From MWBF01 sp040772005 (GTDB taxonomy: Bacteria; Chloroflexota; Anaerolineae; CG2-30-64-16), in the NCBI GenBank assembly GCA_040772005.1, contig JAXGYZ010000005.1, positions 248,001 through 312,000 of the forward strand: a DNA stretch of 64,000 bases, in the 5' to 3' direction. Below, in pieces: positions 27,769-39,740 of the stretch (positions are counted from its first letter, which is position 1; every line of letters starts with the position of its first letter). A program made the translations under genes and the position numbers. The notes beneath the pieces were generated by a model, which saw only the letters and a list, made by a program, of their open reading frames with translations, had not been told where the DNA came from and made no database searches.

Positions 27769-28800
27769 TCGGTCCAACACGGCCTGAAGGTCGGGGGGCA
27801 GGGGAGCGGTGAATCCGACGGTCGCGCCCGTGGACGGCAGGCGGAACGCCAGCCGGTGGGCATGGAGAAACTGGCGGGGGCAGGCGAAGGGCAGCTTGCG
27901 CCGGCCGTAGAGCTGGTCGCCCACGATGGGATGGTGGATGTGCGCCAGGTGCACGCGAATCTGATGCGTGCGACCTGTCAGCGGGTGACAGGCGAGCAGG
28001 CTGAAACGTTCGCCTGAAGGTCTCGCCCGATAGATTCCCAGCGTTTCATACTGCGTGCGGCTGGGCCGTCCCTGGCCCGCGGGCCGCACGGCCATCCGCT
28101 GGCGGTCGCGCGGGTCACGGCCGAGTGCAGCGTCGATCTCCCCAGCGGCCGGCTGCAGCACCCCGACGGCCAGCGCCAGGTACTCCTTGTGCACCGTCCG
28201 GGCCTGGAACTGTGCCTGCAGGTCGCGGTGGCTGGCATCGTTCTTCGCCACGAGGATGACCCCCGACGTATCTTTGTCCAGCCGGTGAACGATGCCGGGC
28301 CGATGCACCCCGCCCACGCCTTCGAGGTCCGGTGCGTGAAAGAGCACTGCATTGACCAGCGTACCGTGCCAGTTGCCCGCGGCCGGGTGAACGACCATGC
28401 CGGCGGCCTTGTTGATGACGAGCAGGTCGGCATCCTCGTACAGGATATCGAGCGGGATGTCCTCAGGCTCGACATTGTATTCCTCGGGGGCGGGCACGAA
28501 GATCGTCACCACATCGCCCTGGCTGACCCGGTAGCTGGCCTTCAGCGGCCGGCCCGCGCGGAGGACCTGGCCCGCCTCGATCCACCGCTGCACTTCGGCG
28601 CGCGAGCGGTCGGGGAGCTGGTGGGCCAGCCAGCGGTCGAGCCGCTCGCCGCCTGCCTCGACCGCCAGGGTGAGCGGAGCAGGCGTGCCGTCTTCATCGC
28701 TAAAGAACCCCGTTTCCTCAGAATCAAAGAAACCCGTTTCCGTGTGAAGCTGCGCTTCACCTGAGGAAACGGGTTTCTGCGAGTCGGGGCCGTTGCTCAC
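27751..28800 (-). CDS. rluD: RluA/RluD-family pseudouridine synthase
   Basis: 349 aa. S4 domain (about 45-105: GGERLDRWLAHQLPDRSRAEVQ) and catalytic domain with HRLDKDTSGVILVAKN (catalytic Asp), LTGRTHQIRVHLAHI and PIVGDQLYG. Modifies 23S rRNA uridines; RluD is the best guess for specificity. GTG start at 28800. Residues about 8-34 are encoded by a family-A palindrome (28728-28778 and partial copy 28703-28716), so the true N-terminus is unusual. 13 bp downstream of lspA, the usual lspA-rluD pairing. Confidence 0.92.
   Translation of the reverse strand: MSNGPDSQKPVSSGEAQLHTETGFFDSEETGFFSDEDGTPAPLTLAVEAGGERLDRWLAHQLPDRSRAEVQRWIEAGQVLRAGRPLKASYRVSQGDVVTIFVPAPEEYNVEPEDIPLDILYEDADLLVINKAAGMVVHPAAGNWHGTLVNAVLFHAPDLEGVGGVHRPGIVHRLDKDTSGVILVAKNDASHRDLQAQFQARTVHKEYLALAVGVLQPAAGEIDAALGRDPRDRQRMAVRPAGQGRPSRTQYETLGIYRARPSGERFSLLACHPLTGRTHQIRVHLAHIHHPIVGDQLYGRRKLPFACPRQFLHAHRLAFRLPSTGATVGFTAPLPPDLQAVLDRLEVTG
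28728..28778. repeat. GAAACCCG palindrome, copy 4, inside rluD-like coding sequence
   Basis: AGAAACCCGTTTCC ... GTGAAGC/GCTTCAC ... GGAAACGGGTTTCT, with a second partial arm at 28703-28716. It is read in frame as the early residues of the pseudouridine synthase (PVSSGEAQLHTETGFF). Confidence 0.85.
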
Positions 28801-28813
28801 AGCCGCTACCCCT

Positions 28814-29389
28814 TTATTCGTCGCCGCTATGCACGGGGCTGGTGTTGCCGGTGCCGGACGCGCCCGGCTTGCTCACGTTAACCGTCTCCTGGGCATTGCG
28901 GCGATCGTCGCGCAGCAGCAGGATGGCGAGCAGGATCGTGCCGACCACGATGCCCGCGTCCGCCACGTTCCACGCGGGCCACTGGTACACCCGGTCGCCC
29001 ACGGGCAGGGTGAACAGCAGGAAGTCGGTGACATGGCCGTCCTGGTGCAGCCGGTCGATCAGGTTGCCGGTCGCGCCGCCGAGCTGGAGGCCCAGCGCCA
29101 GCCGGATCAGCCAGTCGCCCTGGTTCAGGTGACGGGCAAAGACGAGCAGCCCGACAATCACGACGACGGCGATGACGATGAAGAAGCTCGCACCGCCCCG
29201 GAACAGGCCGAACGCAGCCCCCGTGTTGGTCAGGTGCACGATGTTGAAATAGGGCTCAAGGGCAGGGAAGGGGGTGTAGCTGCCGCCCAGCGGCACGCGT
29301 GTCTCAACCAGGCTCTTGGTCCACTGGTCCAGCCCGACAACCACCGCGGCCAACAGCAGTATCGAAAACCATCTTAAGGCAGATCGCAC
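28814..29389 (-). CDS. lspA: Lipoprotein signal peptidase II
   Basis: 191-aa four-TM aspartyl protease that cleaves prolipoprotein signals. Catalytic Asp in GGATGNLIDRLHQDGHVTDF and NVADAGIVVG; conserved N-T-G-A-A-F in HLTNTGAAFGLF. The C-terminal 30 residues are a polar tail (SKPGASGTGNTSPVHSGDE). It serves the lipoproteins in this window (292-aa propeller, cytochrome). Overall order dksA-like, lspA, rluD on the minus strand. Confidence 0.95.
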   Translation of the reverse strand: MRSALRWFSILLLAAVVVGLDQWTKSLVETRVPLGGSYTPFPALEPYFNIVHLTNTGAAFGLFRGGASFFIVIAVVVIVGLLVFARHLNQGDWLIRLALGLQLGGATGNLIDRLHQDGHVTDFLLFTLPVGDRVYQWPAWNVADAGIVVGTILLAILLLRDDRRNAQETVNVSKPGASGTGNTSPVHSGDE

Positions 29390-29408
29390 GGATGTCAGCT
29401 CGTTTCTT

Positions 29409-29756
29409 TTACAGTTCGGCCACGCGCTGGCAGTGGAGGCACAGGGTCGCCTCCGGCACAGCCTTCAGCCGGGCAAAGTCAATCTCGTCGCCGCAGCGGT
29501 CGCACTTGCCGTAAGTGCCGTGCTCCATGCGGTGCAGCGCAGCTTCCACAAGCTGTAGCGCGCGTACATGGCCCCGCAGCAGCGAGACTGACGCGGCCTG
29601 ATCGAAGGCGGCCGTGGCATCCTCGGCCATGTGATTGCCCAGGCCCACGTTGGATTCCTGGCTGGCATCCGTCAATGTAGAAATCTGTTGCTGTAGAGCG
29701 GCCTGCTGTTCGAGCAGGTAGCCGCGCAGCCGATCAAGTCTCTGTGGTGTTAGCAT
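29409..29756 (-). CDS. TraR/DksA-type C4 zinc-finger protein
   Basis: 115 aa. A coiled-coil N-terminus (QRLDRLRGYLLEQQAALQQQI) and a C-terminal C4 zinc finger CDRCGDEIDFARLKAVPEAT then CLHCQ. DksA-like proteins enter the RNA polymerase secondary channel; shorter members may be general regulators. It ends 20 bp before lspA, so co-transcription is likely. Confidence 0.9.
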   Translation of the reverse strand: MLTPQRLDRLRGYLLEQQAALQQQISTLTDASQESNVGLGNHMAEDATAAFDQAASVSLLRGHVRALQLVEAALHRMEHGTYGKCDRCGDEIDFARLKAVPEATLCLHCQRVAEL

Positions 29757-29830
29757 ACCGTCCTCGCTGCCGGCGCTTCCTGCTGCGCCGGTACAGCTAT
29801 TTTAGCCTGAAGTGTGCCAAAGGGCAAGCA

Positions 29831-29966
29831 CGTGACAGGGTGACACGGTGACAAGGTGATGCGGAATGGCGCCTGGAGGTATCTTTCCACCGTCCTGGGT
29901 TAAGCCCTCAACGGAGAACTCACACCCGTCCACATCACCTTGTCACCGTGTCACCCGATCACCGTA
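29831..29966. repeat. Heptamer-type inverted element, copy 8
   Basis: GTGACAGGGTGACACGGTGACAAGG, an 80-bp core and CACCTTGTCACCGTGTCACC, between the DksA-like gene and the ileS stop. Confidence 0.8.
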
Positions 29967-29973
29967 TCATAGA

Positions 29974-33372
<3,399 letters not shown>

Positions 33373-33434
33373 AGTGCCCCCTTCGTAACGAGTAAGGAGT
33401 AATGAGTAATTACTGGTTACTCCTTACTCGTTTC

Positions 33435-34154
33435 TCATTCCTGATTCGTAACTTCCACATATATCCGTTTGTTGATCGCGCCCTTCGATTTGTAATCGGC
33501 GACGCGGATGCGTCCGATCTCGCGCGTGTTGGCGACGTGCGTGCCGCCGTCCGCCTGCAGGTCCAGCCCGACAATCTCGACCGTCCGCACCTCCGCGATG
33601 CCCGGCGGGAGCAGGTTGATCTTCGTGCGAATCAGGTCGGGAATCTCGAAGGCTTCGGCGCGCGGGAGAATGCGCACGCGCACGTCGCGCGCTGCTATCA
33701 CCTCCGCATTGCACTTCGCCTCGATTTCCGCGACCAGCTCGCCCCGCAGGTTGGCGAATTCGAAATCCATGCGCCCCTGCAGCGGGTCCATGTTGCCGCC
33801 CGTGACCTGGGCGCCGTAATCGCGCCAGACGACGCCGCACAGCACGTGCAGCGCGGAGTGCGTCCGCATCAGCGCGTAGCGCCGGTCCCAGTCGATCGTC
33901 CCGGTCACGGCCGCGCCTTCCGCCGGCAGGTCACCGGCGACCGTGTGCCAGAGGAGGTCGCCCTCCTTCTTGACCTGCGTCACGCGCGCGGTGGCGCCGC
34001 CGAACGCCAGGCTGCCGGTGTCGGCCGGCTGCCCGCCGCCGCCGGGATAGAACGCCGTCCGGTCCAGCGCAACGCGGCTGCCCGCCGGGTCCACGGCTGT
34101 TACGCGCGCCTCGAACTGGCGCAGATAGCTGTCGGTTTGGTAGAGTAACTGCAT
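33435..34154 (-). CDS. alaX: Alanyl-tRNA editing protein (AlaX, long form)
   Basis: 239 aa from the ATG at 34154 (GAGGTG upstream). AlaX proteins hydrolyse Ser- or Gly-tRNA-Ala in trans. N-terminal domain with TAFYPGGGGQPADTG (about 30-45), zinc-site HxxxH in MRTHSALHVLCGV (about 95), second zinc motif replaced in part by GGTHVANTREIGRI near the C-terminus. First gene of the alaX-ileS operon behind a T-box. Confidence 0.9.
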   Translation of the reverse strand: MQLLYQTDSYLRQFEARVTAVDPAGSRVALDRTAFYPGGGGQPADTGSLAFGGATARVTQVKKEGDLLWHTVAGDLPAEGAAVTGTIDWDRRYALMRTHSALHVLCGVVWRDYGAQVTGGNMDPLQGRMDFEFANLRGELVAEIEAKCNAEVIAARDVRVRILPRAEAFEIPDLIRTKINLLPPGIAEVRTVEIVGLDLQADGGTHVANTREIGRIRVADYKSKGAINKRIYVEVTNQE

Positions 34155-34155
34155 C

Positions 34156-34200
34156 ACCTCACCCCCTGCCCCCTCTCCTATTGCGATAGGAGAGGGGGTT
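34156..34200. repeat. CCCCCTCTCCT hairpin repeat, copy 1
   Basis: CACCCCCTGCCCCCTCTCCTA-type flank with stem CCCCCTCTCCTAT/ATAGGAGAGGGGG. Sits between the T-box terminator and the alaX ribosome binding site. Related hairpins at 38228-38285 and 44257-44305. Confidence 0.8.
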
Positions 34201-34206
34201 GTGCTT

Positions 34207-34610
34207 AAAATAAAACGCCCTCGTCCCACGTGGGGACGAGAGCGCATGCTCCCGCGATACCACCCCTGTTGACGATCAAAGATTGAAGATTGAAAATTGA
34301 AGATTGGCCTGTGCAGGTTGAATCTTCAATCTGTAATCTTCAATCTGATATTTCGGATCGTCCGCTCAGTGAGGCGCCAACACGCCCCTGCGCCGGCTAA
34401 CGGGGCGCAACCCCGGCGATGTCTACTGGGCTGCCCGGTAGGCAGCGGTTCGGATCGCAGCTCCGGAAGGATTTTCGGTGAGCATTCCACGTCCGGCTCC
34501 CACCGGCCCGGGCTCGCTGATTTGGAAATGGCCTTGGGTCACAACGTGACCCTTCTGGGCCGCGCAGCGGCCCACCACCTACTCGTTTCCATCATCGCTT
34601 GTATGTGACG
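34207..34610 (-). promoter_or_regulatory. T-box riboswitch leader controlling alaX-ileS
   Basis: On the minus strand, in order: a stem-I-like part with GATGGAAACGAGTAGG; a stem-III-like AGCGAGCCCGGG...GGTGGGAGCC; GGAATGCTCACC...GGAGCTGC; the conserved antiterminator bulge GGGGTGGTATCGCGG (plus about 34251-34265); and an intrinsic terminator (stem 34216-34227/34233-34244, then TTTTATTTT). An AT-rich GATTGAA repeat (34277-34349) is inserted before the antiterminator. Candidate specifiers, each followed by A: GCC (Ala), just before the UUUCC closing strand, or AUC (Ile). Either suits the operon. Confidence 0.85.
34277..34349. repeat. GATTGAAGATT-type inverted repeat inside the T-box
   Basis: GATTGAAGATTGAAAATTGA ... 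TCTTCAATCTGTAATCTTCA. Same AT-rich design at 16930-16965, 58757-58827 and 59538-59577. Confidence 0.85.
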
Positions 34611-34639
34611 AGTCTAGCACAGGCGCGTGCGGGTGTCAA
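34611..34639 (-). promoter_or_regulatory. Sigma70-type promoter of the T-box operon
   Basis: Minus strand TTGACA (plus 34634-34639), 17-bp spacer, TAGACT (plus 34611-34616), placing transcription start at the 5' end of the T-box. Confidence 0.8.
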
Positions 34640-34663
34640 TCCTGCGAAACTGGTATTTTATCC

Positions 34664-36811
34664 TTACGACCAGTAGACGTACACCACCGGGCTGTTCGGG
34701 CCGCCGGCCGCGCTCCACTGGTAGACCCACCAGGCGTCATACGGACTCATGTTGACGCAGCCGTGGCTGCGCGGGCGGCCGAAGGCATCGTGCCAGTAGG
34801 CCGTGTGCAGCGCGTACCCGCTGTAGAAATAGCAGGTCCACGTCACGTCCTCGATGTAGTAGCCCGGGCCGGCCATCTTGCCGGTGGTCAGCCGCCGCCA
34901 GGTGCGGAAGATGCCCTGGACCGTCGGCGTGCCCGACAGACCGGAGGCAATCAGCGCGGCATACAGCGGGCGGTCCCCCTCGTACGCGATGAGCGTCTGC
35001 TCGGACAGGTTGACGCCCACCCACCGCTCGGTGGCGCCGATGCCGGCGGGCCGCGCCTTGAGCCGCGCGACGCCGATCGAGCGGCCGTCGGCCCACTGGC
35101 CCGCGGCGATCCGGTACCAGCGGATGCCGGCGACGGTGCGCGTCTCCAGGACCGGCACGACCTCGTTGTGGCCGAGCTGCCGGATGGCCTGGCCCGATCC
35201 GCCCGGCTGCGCGTAGACATTCAGGCTGGTAGGAACAACCCAACCGAACGGCAGTTGTGGTGCGGCGGCTGTGACCGCGGCCGGCTGTGCCGGGATCGCA
35301 GCCTCGACGGCATCCGCTGCCACCGCAGGCGCGGCAACCTGCGCCGTGATGCGCACCCATTTGCCCAGCACCCAACGATTGTCGCCGATGCGGTACCACG
35401 TTCCATCCGCCGCTGCCTGCTCCGCATAGATGGTGACCTGCGCACCGTACCGCACGACGCCCACCGGCGGGTTGCCCGCGCTGACGCCGGGCCGGGCGCG
35501 CACGTTGAGCGCGGTGGCGGTCACGACCCCCTTCCGGCCATCCGGTGGCGGGGGCGGGGGAGGTGGAGGCGGCGGGGTGTCCCCGGTCACTGTAACGTAA
35601 CCGCCGTGCACCCAACGATTGTCGCCGATGCGATACCAGATCGCGCCCGCGACGGTCTGTTGCTCGTAGATGGTCACGACGTCGCCCTTGCGCAGCGCAC
35701 CGATCGGCGGGTTGCCTGAACTGACGCCGGGCCGGGCGCGCACATTGAGCGAGGTCGTTACGACGCCCTGCCGGCCAGGCGGCGGGGGCGGCGGCGGTGG
35801 GGGAGGCGGCGCAGGCTCATTCAACACCACCCCGCGCAGGTTCGACGGCTGGAAGAAGGTGACATTGGCCGCGGCAATCCAGTCGCCGCCCGCCGTCTGA
35901 TACCAGCGCGCGCCGCCGACGACGGTCTCGGCACGGGCGGTCAGCCACGTGCCCGTACCCACGCGGCGCACCACGGAGCCGCCCCCTGGCCGGCTGTAGG
36001 TGCTGACGACTTTCGTCGGCTTGAAATTGCGGTAGGGCAGCCACGGTTGCGCCGCAGCGATGGCGACCGCCTCCGCGGCCGCGGCAGCTTCCGCCGTGAC
36101 TTCTGCGGGCAACGGGCCTTCTTCCTCGGCTTCGGCAGCCGCGGCGGCTTCCGGCCCGGTCTCCGGCTCGGTGATTTCGATGGGCGTCTCAGACAGGGTG
36201 CTCAGCCAGAAGCCCTGTTCATCCAGCAGGTCGAGCGTGGTGGCATACAGGCCCGGCTTGGCATAGGTCAGCAGGAACTCTGCGGCCAGCAGGTCGCCTT
36301 CGTTGTTCGCCAGCCGCCACACCTGTCCCGCCGCCGCATCCAACCGGACGCTCTGACCGGGCTGTAGACCCTCCACCTTGAGCTTGAGCAGCCGCTGGAA
36401 AGGCTCATCGGGCAGCGGCTTGAGCTGGAACAGGGCAACAGCAGGCGCGCTTGCGGCGGCGCCGGCGCTGCCGACCGTGACCTCGCCGGGAGCACGCTCA
36501 CCAATCCCCGTTGTGATCGTGACGGTCACATCGCCCCAGTGCAGCACAGCCTCGTAGATGCCGGGAGCTGCATAGGCGTGGGTTACCAGGTCGGTCAGGC
36601 GCTGCTCGCGCCAGGTGACGATGGTCGGTGCGCACAGGTTGCCCAGGTCGTAGCTCTGCCCGTCGCCAGTCAGCAGCCGGGCCGTGGCGCATCCGGGGTC
36701 TGCCCCCTCTGCCGCAGCCTGCTCCTGCAGGCCGGCAAACGCCACCAGAAAATGTACGCTGTTCGCTGTCTCCCCGGGCCGGGCGAGCAGCCGGATGGGT
36801 GAATGGCTCAT
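34664..36811 (-). CDS. Multi-SH3 L,D-transpeptidase (YkuD)
   Basis: 715 aa from the ATG at 36811 (GAGGGAG upstream; the longer open frame is repeat). An N-terminal Ig-like/GEVED region of about 250 residues is followed by an Ala/Glu-rich linker, then at least four SH3-like domains (one TARAETVVGGARWYQT type and two with TTSLNVRARPGVSSGNPPIG) separated by 10-11-residue polyproline runs. The C-terminal YkuD catalytic domain has RSHGCVNMSPYDAWW with the active Cys. Expected to make 3-3 peptidoglycan cross-links or anchor proteins outside the membrane. No clear signal peptide, which is odd for this function. Confidence 0.88.
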   Translation of the reverse strand: MSHSPIRLLARPGETANSVHFLVAFAGLQEQAAAEGADPGCATARLLTGDGQSYDLGNLCAPTIVTWREQRLTDLVTHAYAAPGIYEAVLHWGDVTVTITTGIGERAPGEVTVGSAGAAASAPAVALFQLKPLPDEPFQRLLKLKVEGLQPGQSVRLDAAAGQVWRLANNEGDLLAAEFLLTYAKPGLYATTLDLLDEQGFWLSTLSETPIEITEPETGPEAAAAAEAEEEGPLPAEVTAEAAAAAEAVAIAAAQPWLPYRNFKPTKVVSTYSRPGGGSVVRRVGTGTWLTARAETVVGGARWYQTAGGDWIAAANVTFFQPSNLRGVVLNEPAPPPPPPPPPPPGRQGVVTTSLNVRARPGVSSGNPPIGALRKGDVVTIYEQQTVAGAIWYRIGDNRWVHGGYVTVTGDTPPPPPPPPPPPDGRKGVVTATALNVRARPGVSAGNPPVGVVRYGAQVTIYAEQAAADGTWYRIGDNRWVLGKWVRITAQVAAPAVAADAVEAAIPAQPAAVTAAAPQLPFGWVVPTSLNVYAQPGGSGQAIRQLGHNEVVPVLETRTVAGIRWYRIAAGQWADGRSIGVARLKARPAGIGATERWVGVNLSEQTLIAYEGDRPLYAALIASGLSGTPTVQGIFRTWRRLTTGKMAGPGYYIEDVTWTCYFYSGYALHTAYWHDAFGRPRSHGCVNMSPYDAWWVYQWSAAGGPNSPVVYVYWS

Positions 36812-36896
36812 AACTCCCTCACATCTGTCGATCACACGGCAAATACGTTCCTCGCCAGCGCGCGAGTTATGGACAATATAATACCTGTTATTGTGA

Positions 36897-37132
36897 GCGG
36901 TGACAAGGTGACGGACGGGGTGAACGGGCGAAGAGGTGATAAGGTGACGGGGTGACAAGGTGAAGAGGTGACGAGGTGAGGAGCTGGCATCCTCAGATGC
37001 AGGCTCCTCGTGCCTCCACTGCATTGGAGTCGAGGCTTCAGCCGGTTTGGTCGTCAACGAACCGGCGCACCCTCTCCAGCGCAAGCCTCTACTCCCACAT
37101 CACCTGTTCCCCTGTTCACCTGTTCACCCCCG
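36897..37132. repeat. Heptamer-type inverted element, copy 9
   Basis: Runs of GGTGACAAGGTGAAGAGG, core with GGCATCCTCAGATGC and GGAGTCGAGGCTTCAGCCGG, and right runs of CACCTGTTCCCC. With the adjoining element it fills the 600-bp gap 36812-37418, which has no credible gene. Confidence 0.8.
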
Positions 37133-37142
37133 CCACCAGGCC

Positions 37143-37309
37143 GGTTTCAGAGTGCATCAGGTGAACCCACCCGGCAACTGAAGTTGCGGCTACCGTTGCG
37201 AAGTCTGCCTTCGCAGACTGGAAACTAACCGACGCAGGTCGGTTTTGCAGTGGTAGCCGCAGTTTCAACTGCCAGGCAGAAGGCACGAGTGCAACATGAT
37301 TTCGCCCTG
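37143..37309. repeat. 168-bp palindrome-rich repeat, copy 1
   Basis: Nested hairpins GGCAACTGAAGTTGC, GAAGTCTGCCTTCGCAGACT, ACCGACGCAGGTCGGT and GTTTCAACTGCCAGGCAG. Reverse complement of 49341-49508 with almost no differences; a diverged relative at 62345-62460. Confidence 0.9.
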
Positions 37310-37418
37310 CCCCGCCACCCCGTCACCTTGCGGGAATAGGACCATCTGCGGGATAATGGTCCGCGCAAGTTGCGTGGTGGGCGTGACCTGCGACCTTTAT
37401 CAGCGGTGGGAGTGAGGC

Positions 37419-38222
37419 GTGCGTGATTTGATGGCGCGGGCGGGGTCCGCAGGTGTGCGGTGGCTGGGCGAGCGGGCAGCGGACGCGCGGCAATGGCTGC
37501 GGAACCTGGTCCGTTTCCTGCCGGCGCGCGCGGCGCGGCTGCTGGTGACGCTGCAGGCGGGGCTGTACGGAGTGCTTCTGTTTGCCCCGGGCGGGCTGCG
37601 CGCGTGGCAGCGCGGGGGGCGCACTGAGATGCAGCCGTGGTTGCACTCCCGCCGGCAGCAGGGCAGCATCCGCCTCGTGCAACTGCTCTTGCAGGTGCTG
37701 GACCTGTTCGGCGTGCCGGAGGTGTTCGCGCTGGTCTGGCGCGGCCTGACGCGCACATCGCGGCTGACCGCCGTCGAAAGAGCTGCGGCGTCGGCGGTGC
37801 TCGGCCCGCGCGCGCTGCGCTACGAGGATGTGCGCATTGCGGAAGGCGGCATCCTGCGCCTCGTCTTCCGGTGCAATGGCAATCGCGCGTTCGCGGTCTT
37901 CCACACCATCAACCTGCCCGCGACGGGCCGCCACACGCGCGACCATCTCGACATCGTCCTGCACGAGCTGGTGCACGTCTACCAGTACGAGCGGGCAGGC
38001 AGCCGCTATTTTGCGGAGGCCCTGCTGGCGCAGCGCAGGGAGGGCTACGGCTATGGCGGTGCGGAGGGCCTGCACCTGGCGTACCTCCACGGCCGCCGTC
38101 TGCGCGACTTCAACCGCGAGCAGCAGGCGCAGATCGTCCAGGATTACTTCGTGCACCTTGCCGAGGTGGACCGCACGGCATATGAGCCGTTCATCGGGGA
38201 GCTGCGGCAGGGGAAGATTTGA
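37419..38222 (+). CDS. Putative zinc metallopeptidase (HExxH, DUF4157-like)
   Basis: 267 aa, GTG start. An N-terminal arginine-rich helix and TM (RLLVTLQAGLYGVLLFAPGG). The domain about 125-200 contains LDIVLHELVHVYQYERAGS, an HELVH zinc motif in the setting seen in DUF4157-like putative peptidases, with later YFAEAL as the possible glutamate ligand region. Not clearly assigned to a named family. Followed by a hairpin terminator-like repeat at 38228-38285. Confidence 0.6.
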   Translation: MRDLMARAGSAGVRWLGERAADARQWLRNLVRFLPARAARLLVTLQAGLYGVLLFAPGGLRAWQRGGRTEMQPWLHSRRQQGSIRLVQLLLQVLDLFGVPEVFALVWRGLTRTSRLTAVERAAASAVLGPRALRYEDVRIAEGGILRLVFRCNGNRAFAVFHTINLPATGRHTRDHLDIVLHELVHVYQYERAGSRYFAEALLAQRREGYGYGGAEGLHLAYLHGRRLRDFNREQQAQIVQDYFVHLAEVDRTAYEPFIGELRQGKI

Positions 38223-38227
38223 CCTCA

Positions 38228-38285
38228 CCCCCCGACCCCCTCTCCTGAACTTGGCCAAGTTCAGGAGAGGGGGAGTTGAGGGGGT
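38228..38285. repeat. CCCCCTCTCCT hairpin repeat, copy 2
   Basis: CCCCTCTCCTGAACTTGG and CCAAGTTCAGGAGAGGGG form a stem between convergent genes; it overlaps the stop region of the MFS gene. Confidence 0.85.
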
Positions 38286-39628
38286 GAGGTTCGCGGCTCG
38301 CGCACCCACCAGCGGAATACGGCAAACCCCACCAGGTAGGCCAGCGCGCTGACCGCGAAGAGCAGCCGGTAATCCACCTCGGCCAGGGCCGCGCCCAACA
38401 GCGGCGCGGCGACGCCCACGACGCCGACCGCAGTGTTGGCGATGCCCGTGTAGGTCGGGCGGCGCGCCGGGTCGCACATCTCCAGTACCATCAGGATGCC
38501 GGAAACGAACAATGCACCGCTGATGATGCCGTTCAGCGCGAACACCGCAAAGTACCAGGTCGGATTCGGCGCCAGCCAGGCGAGCATAAATGCGGTCAGC
38601 CCCAGCGCCGCAGCAATCTCCAGATTCAGCTTGTGGCCGCGGCGGTCGGCCAGGAAGCCGAGCGCCAGGTTGCCGAACGTCTGCCCGATGAGCCAGGCGA
38701 AGGTGTACAGGCCCGCGGTCGCATCGGGTATCTGCCAGCGGCTGACCGCGGACACGGTCACGAACCCGACCGACATGCCGCCGAGCGCCAGCAGCGCACG
38801 TGCCAGCAGGAAGTGCCGCAGATTCACATCGCCCCGCACGACCTCCGGCAGGGTCGCGAGATACTCGCGGTTGCTCCGTCGCGGGGCCGTCACCCGCTGC
38901 ACCGGCTCGCGCGTCAGCGCAAGAAAGCCCCAACTGATCGTCACAAAGACCGCGGCGATGGCAAAGGTGTAGACGAAGTTCGTGGGAAAGGCGAACCGCT
39001 CTAGCAGCCACGTACTGACAAGCGCCCCCAGCGTGCCCATGCCTGCACCGAGGAACTGCGTCAGCCCGAGCAGCCTTCCGCGGCGGTTGACCGGGAAGGT
39101 GCGCGCGATCAGGTCTTGCCACGACACGGCCAGCACGCCCGCGCCGAGCGAATGCCAACCATAGATGCCGAGCAGCAGCAGCGCGCCGGCCAGCGGAGAC
39201 TGCCCGGCGACCCAAGCGGTCGGCACCAGCAGGGCAACCGGTAAGCGCTCGGTGAGGAAGCCGAGGTTGACGACCACCGCCTTCTTGCGCGGCAACTGCT
39301 CGCTGATGTTCGCCGTAAGCAACTGAGGGATATACCAGCCGGCCTGCGTGATGACCGCCAGCACGCCGAAGGCCAGCGGGTTGGTGGTCAGCTTGCTCAG
39401 AAAGAGCGACAGGATGGTGGAGGACGAGATGAACGCGGAACCGAACCAGAAGAACGCGCCGTCGAGCAGGTTGACGGTGAAGTTCCATGGGTAGTTGCGT
39501 TCGACCTCGGCAGCCAGCTCATCGGGCGTGCGCTCGGGGATGGGCCGGTCGATTTCCAACAGCCAGGCGAGCGCGGCCTTGAGGAGGCCGCGGCGCCGGC
39601 GCACATCGGGGATGGGCGTGTCAGTCAT
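38261..39628 (-). CDS. MFS transporter
   Basis: 455 aa from the ATG at 39628; the frame upstream to 39742 is hairpin repeat. Twelve predicted TM segments, MFS-like loops LADRRGHKLN after TM8 and RRGRLLGLTQFLGAG after TM4. N-terminal 50-residue cytoplasmic extension (IDRPIPERTPDELAAEVERNYPWNF). Substrate unknown. Confidence 0.88.
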   Translation of the reverse strand: MTDTPIPDVRRRRGLLKAALAWLLEIDRPIPERTPDELAAEVERNYPWNFTVNLLDGAFFWFGSAFISSSTILSLFLSKLTTNPLAFGVLAVITQAGWYIPQLLTANISEQLPRKKAVVVNLGFLTERLPVALLVPTAWVAGQSPLAGALLLLGIYGWHSLGAGVLAVSWQDLIARTFPVNRRGRLLGLTQFLGAGMGTLGALVSTWLLERFAFPTNFVYTFAIAAVFVTISWGFLALTREPVQRVTAPRRSNREYLATLPEVVRGDVNLRHFLLARALLALGGMSVGFVTVSAVSRWQIPDATAGLYTFAWLIGQTFGNLALGFLADRRGHKLNLEIAAALGLTAFMLAWLAPNPTWYFAVFALNGIISGALFVSGILMVLEMCDPARRPTYTGIANTAVGVVGVAAPLLGAALAEVDYRLLFAVSALAYLVGFAVFRWWVREPRTSPPQLPLS

Positions 39629-39685
39629 GCCCGCGATTTTATCACTGCTGCCGCAAAGGGAGTAAAATGGGGGTTCTGCAAAATC

Positions 39686-39720
39686 CAGATACCGGGTTTC
39701 TCGCAGAAACCCGGTATCTG
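39686..39720. repeat. GAAACCCG palindrome, copy 5
   Basis: CAGATACCGGGTTTCT-CGC-AGAAACCCGGTATCTG, perfect 16-bp arms, in the divergent spacer between the MFS and ABC-2 genes, just before the ABC permease ribosome binding site. Confidence 0.9.
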
Positions 39721-39740
39721 CGAGACTCCTGGAGCGTTCC

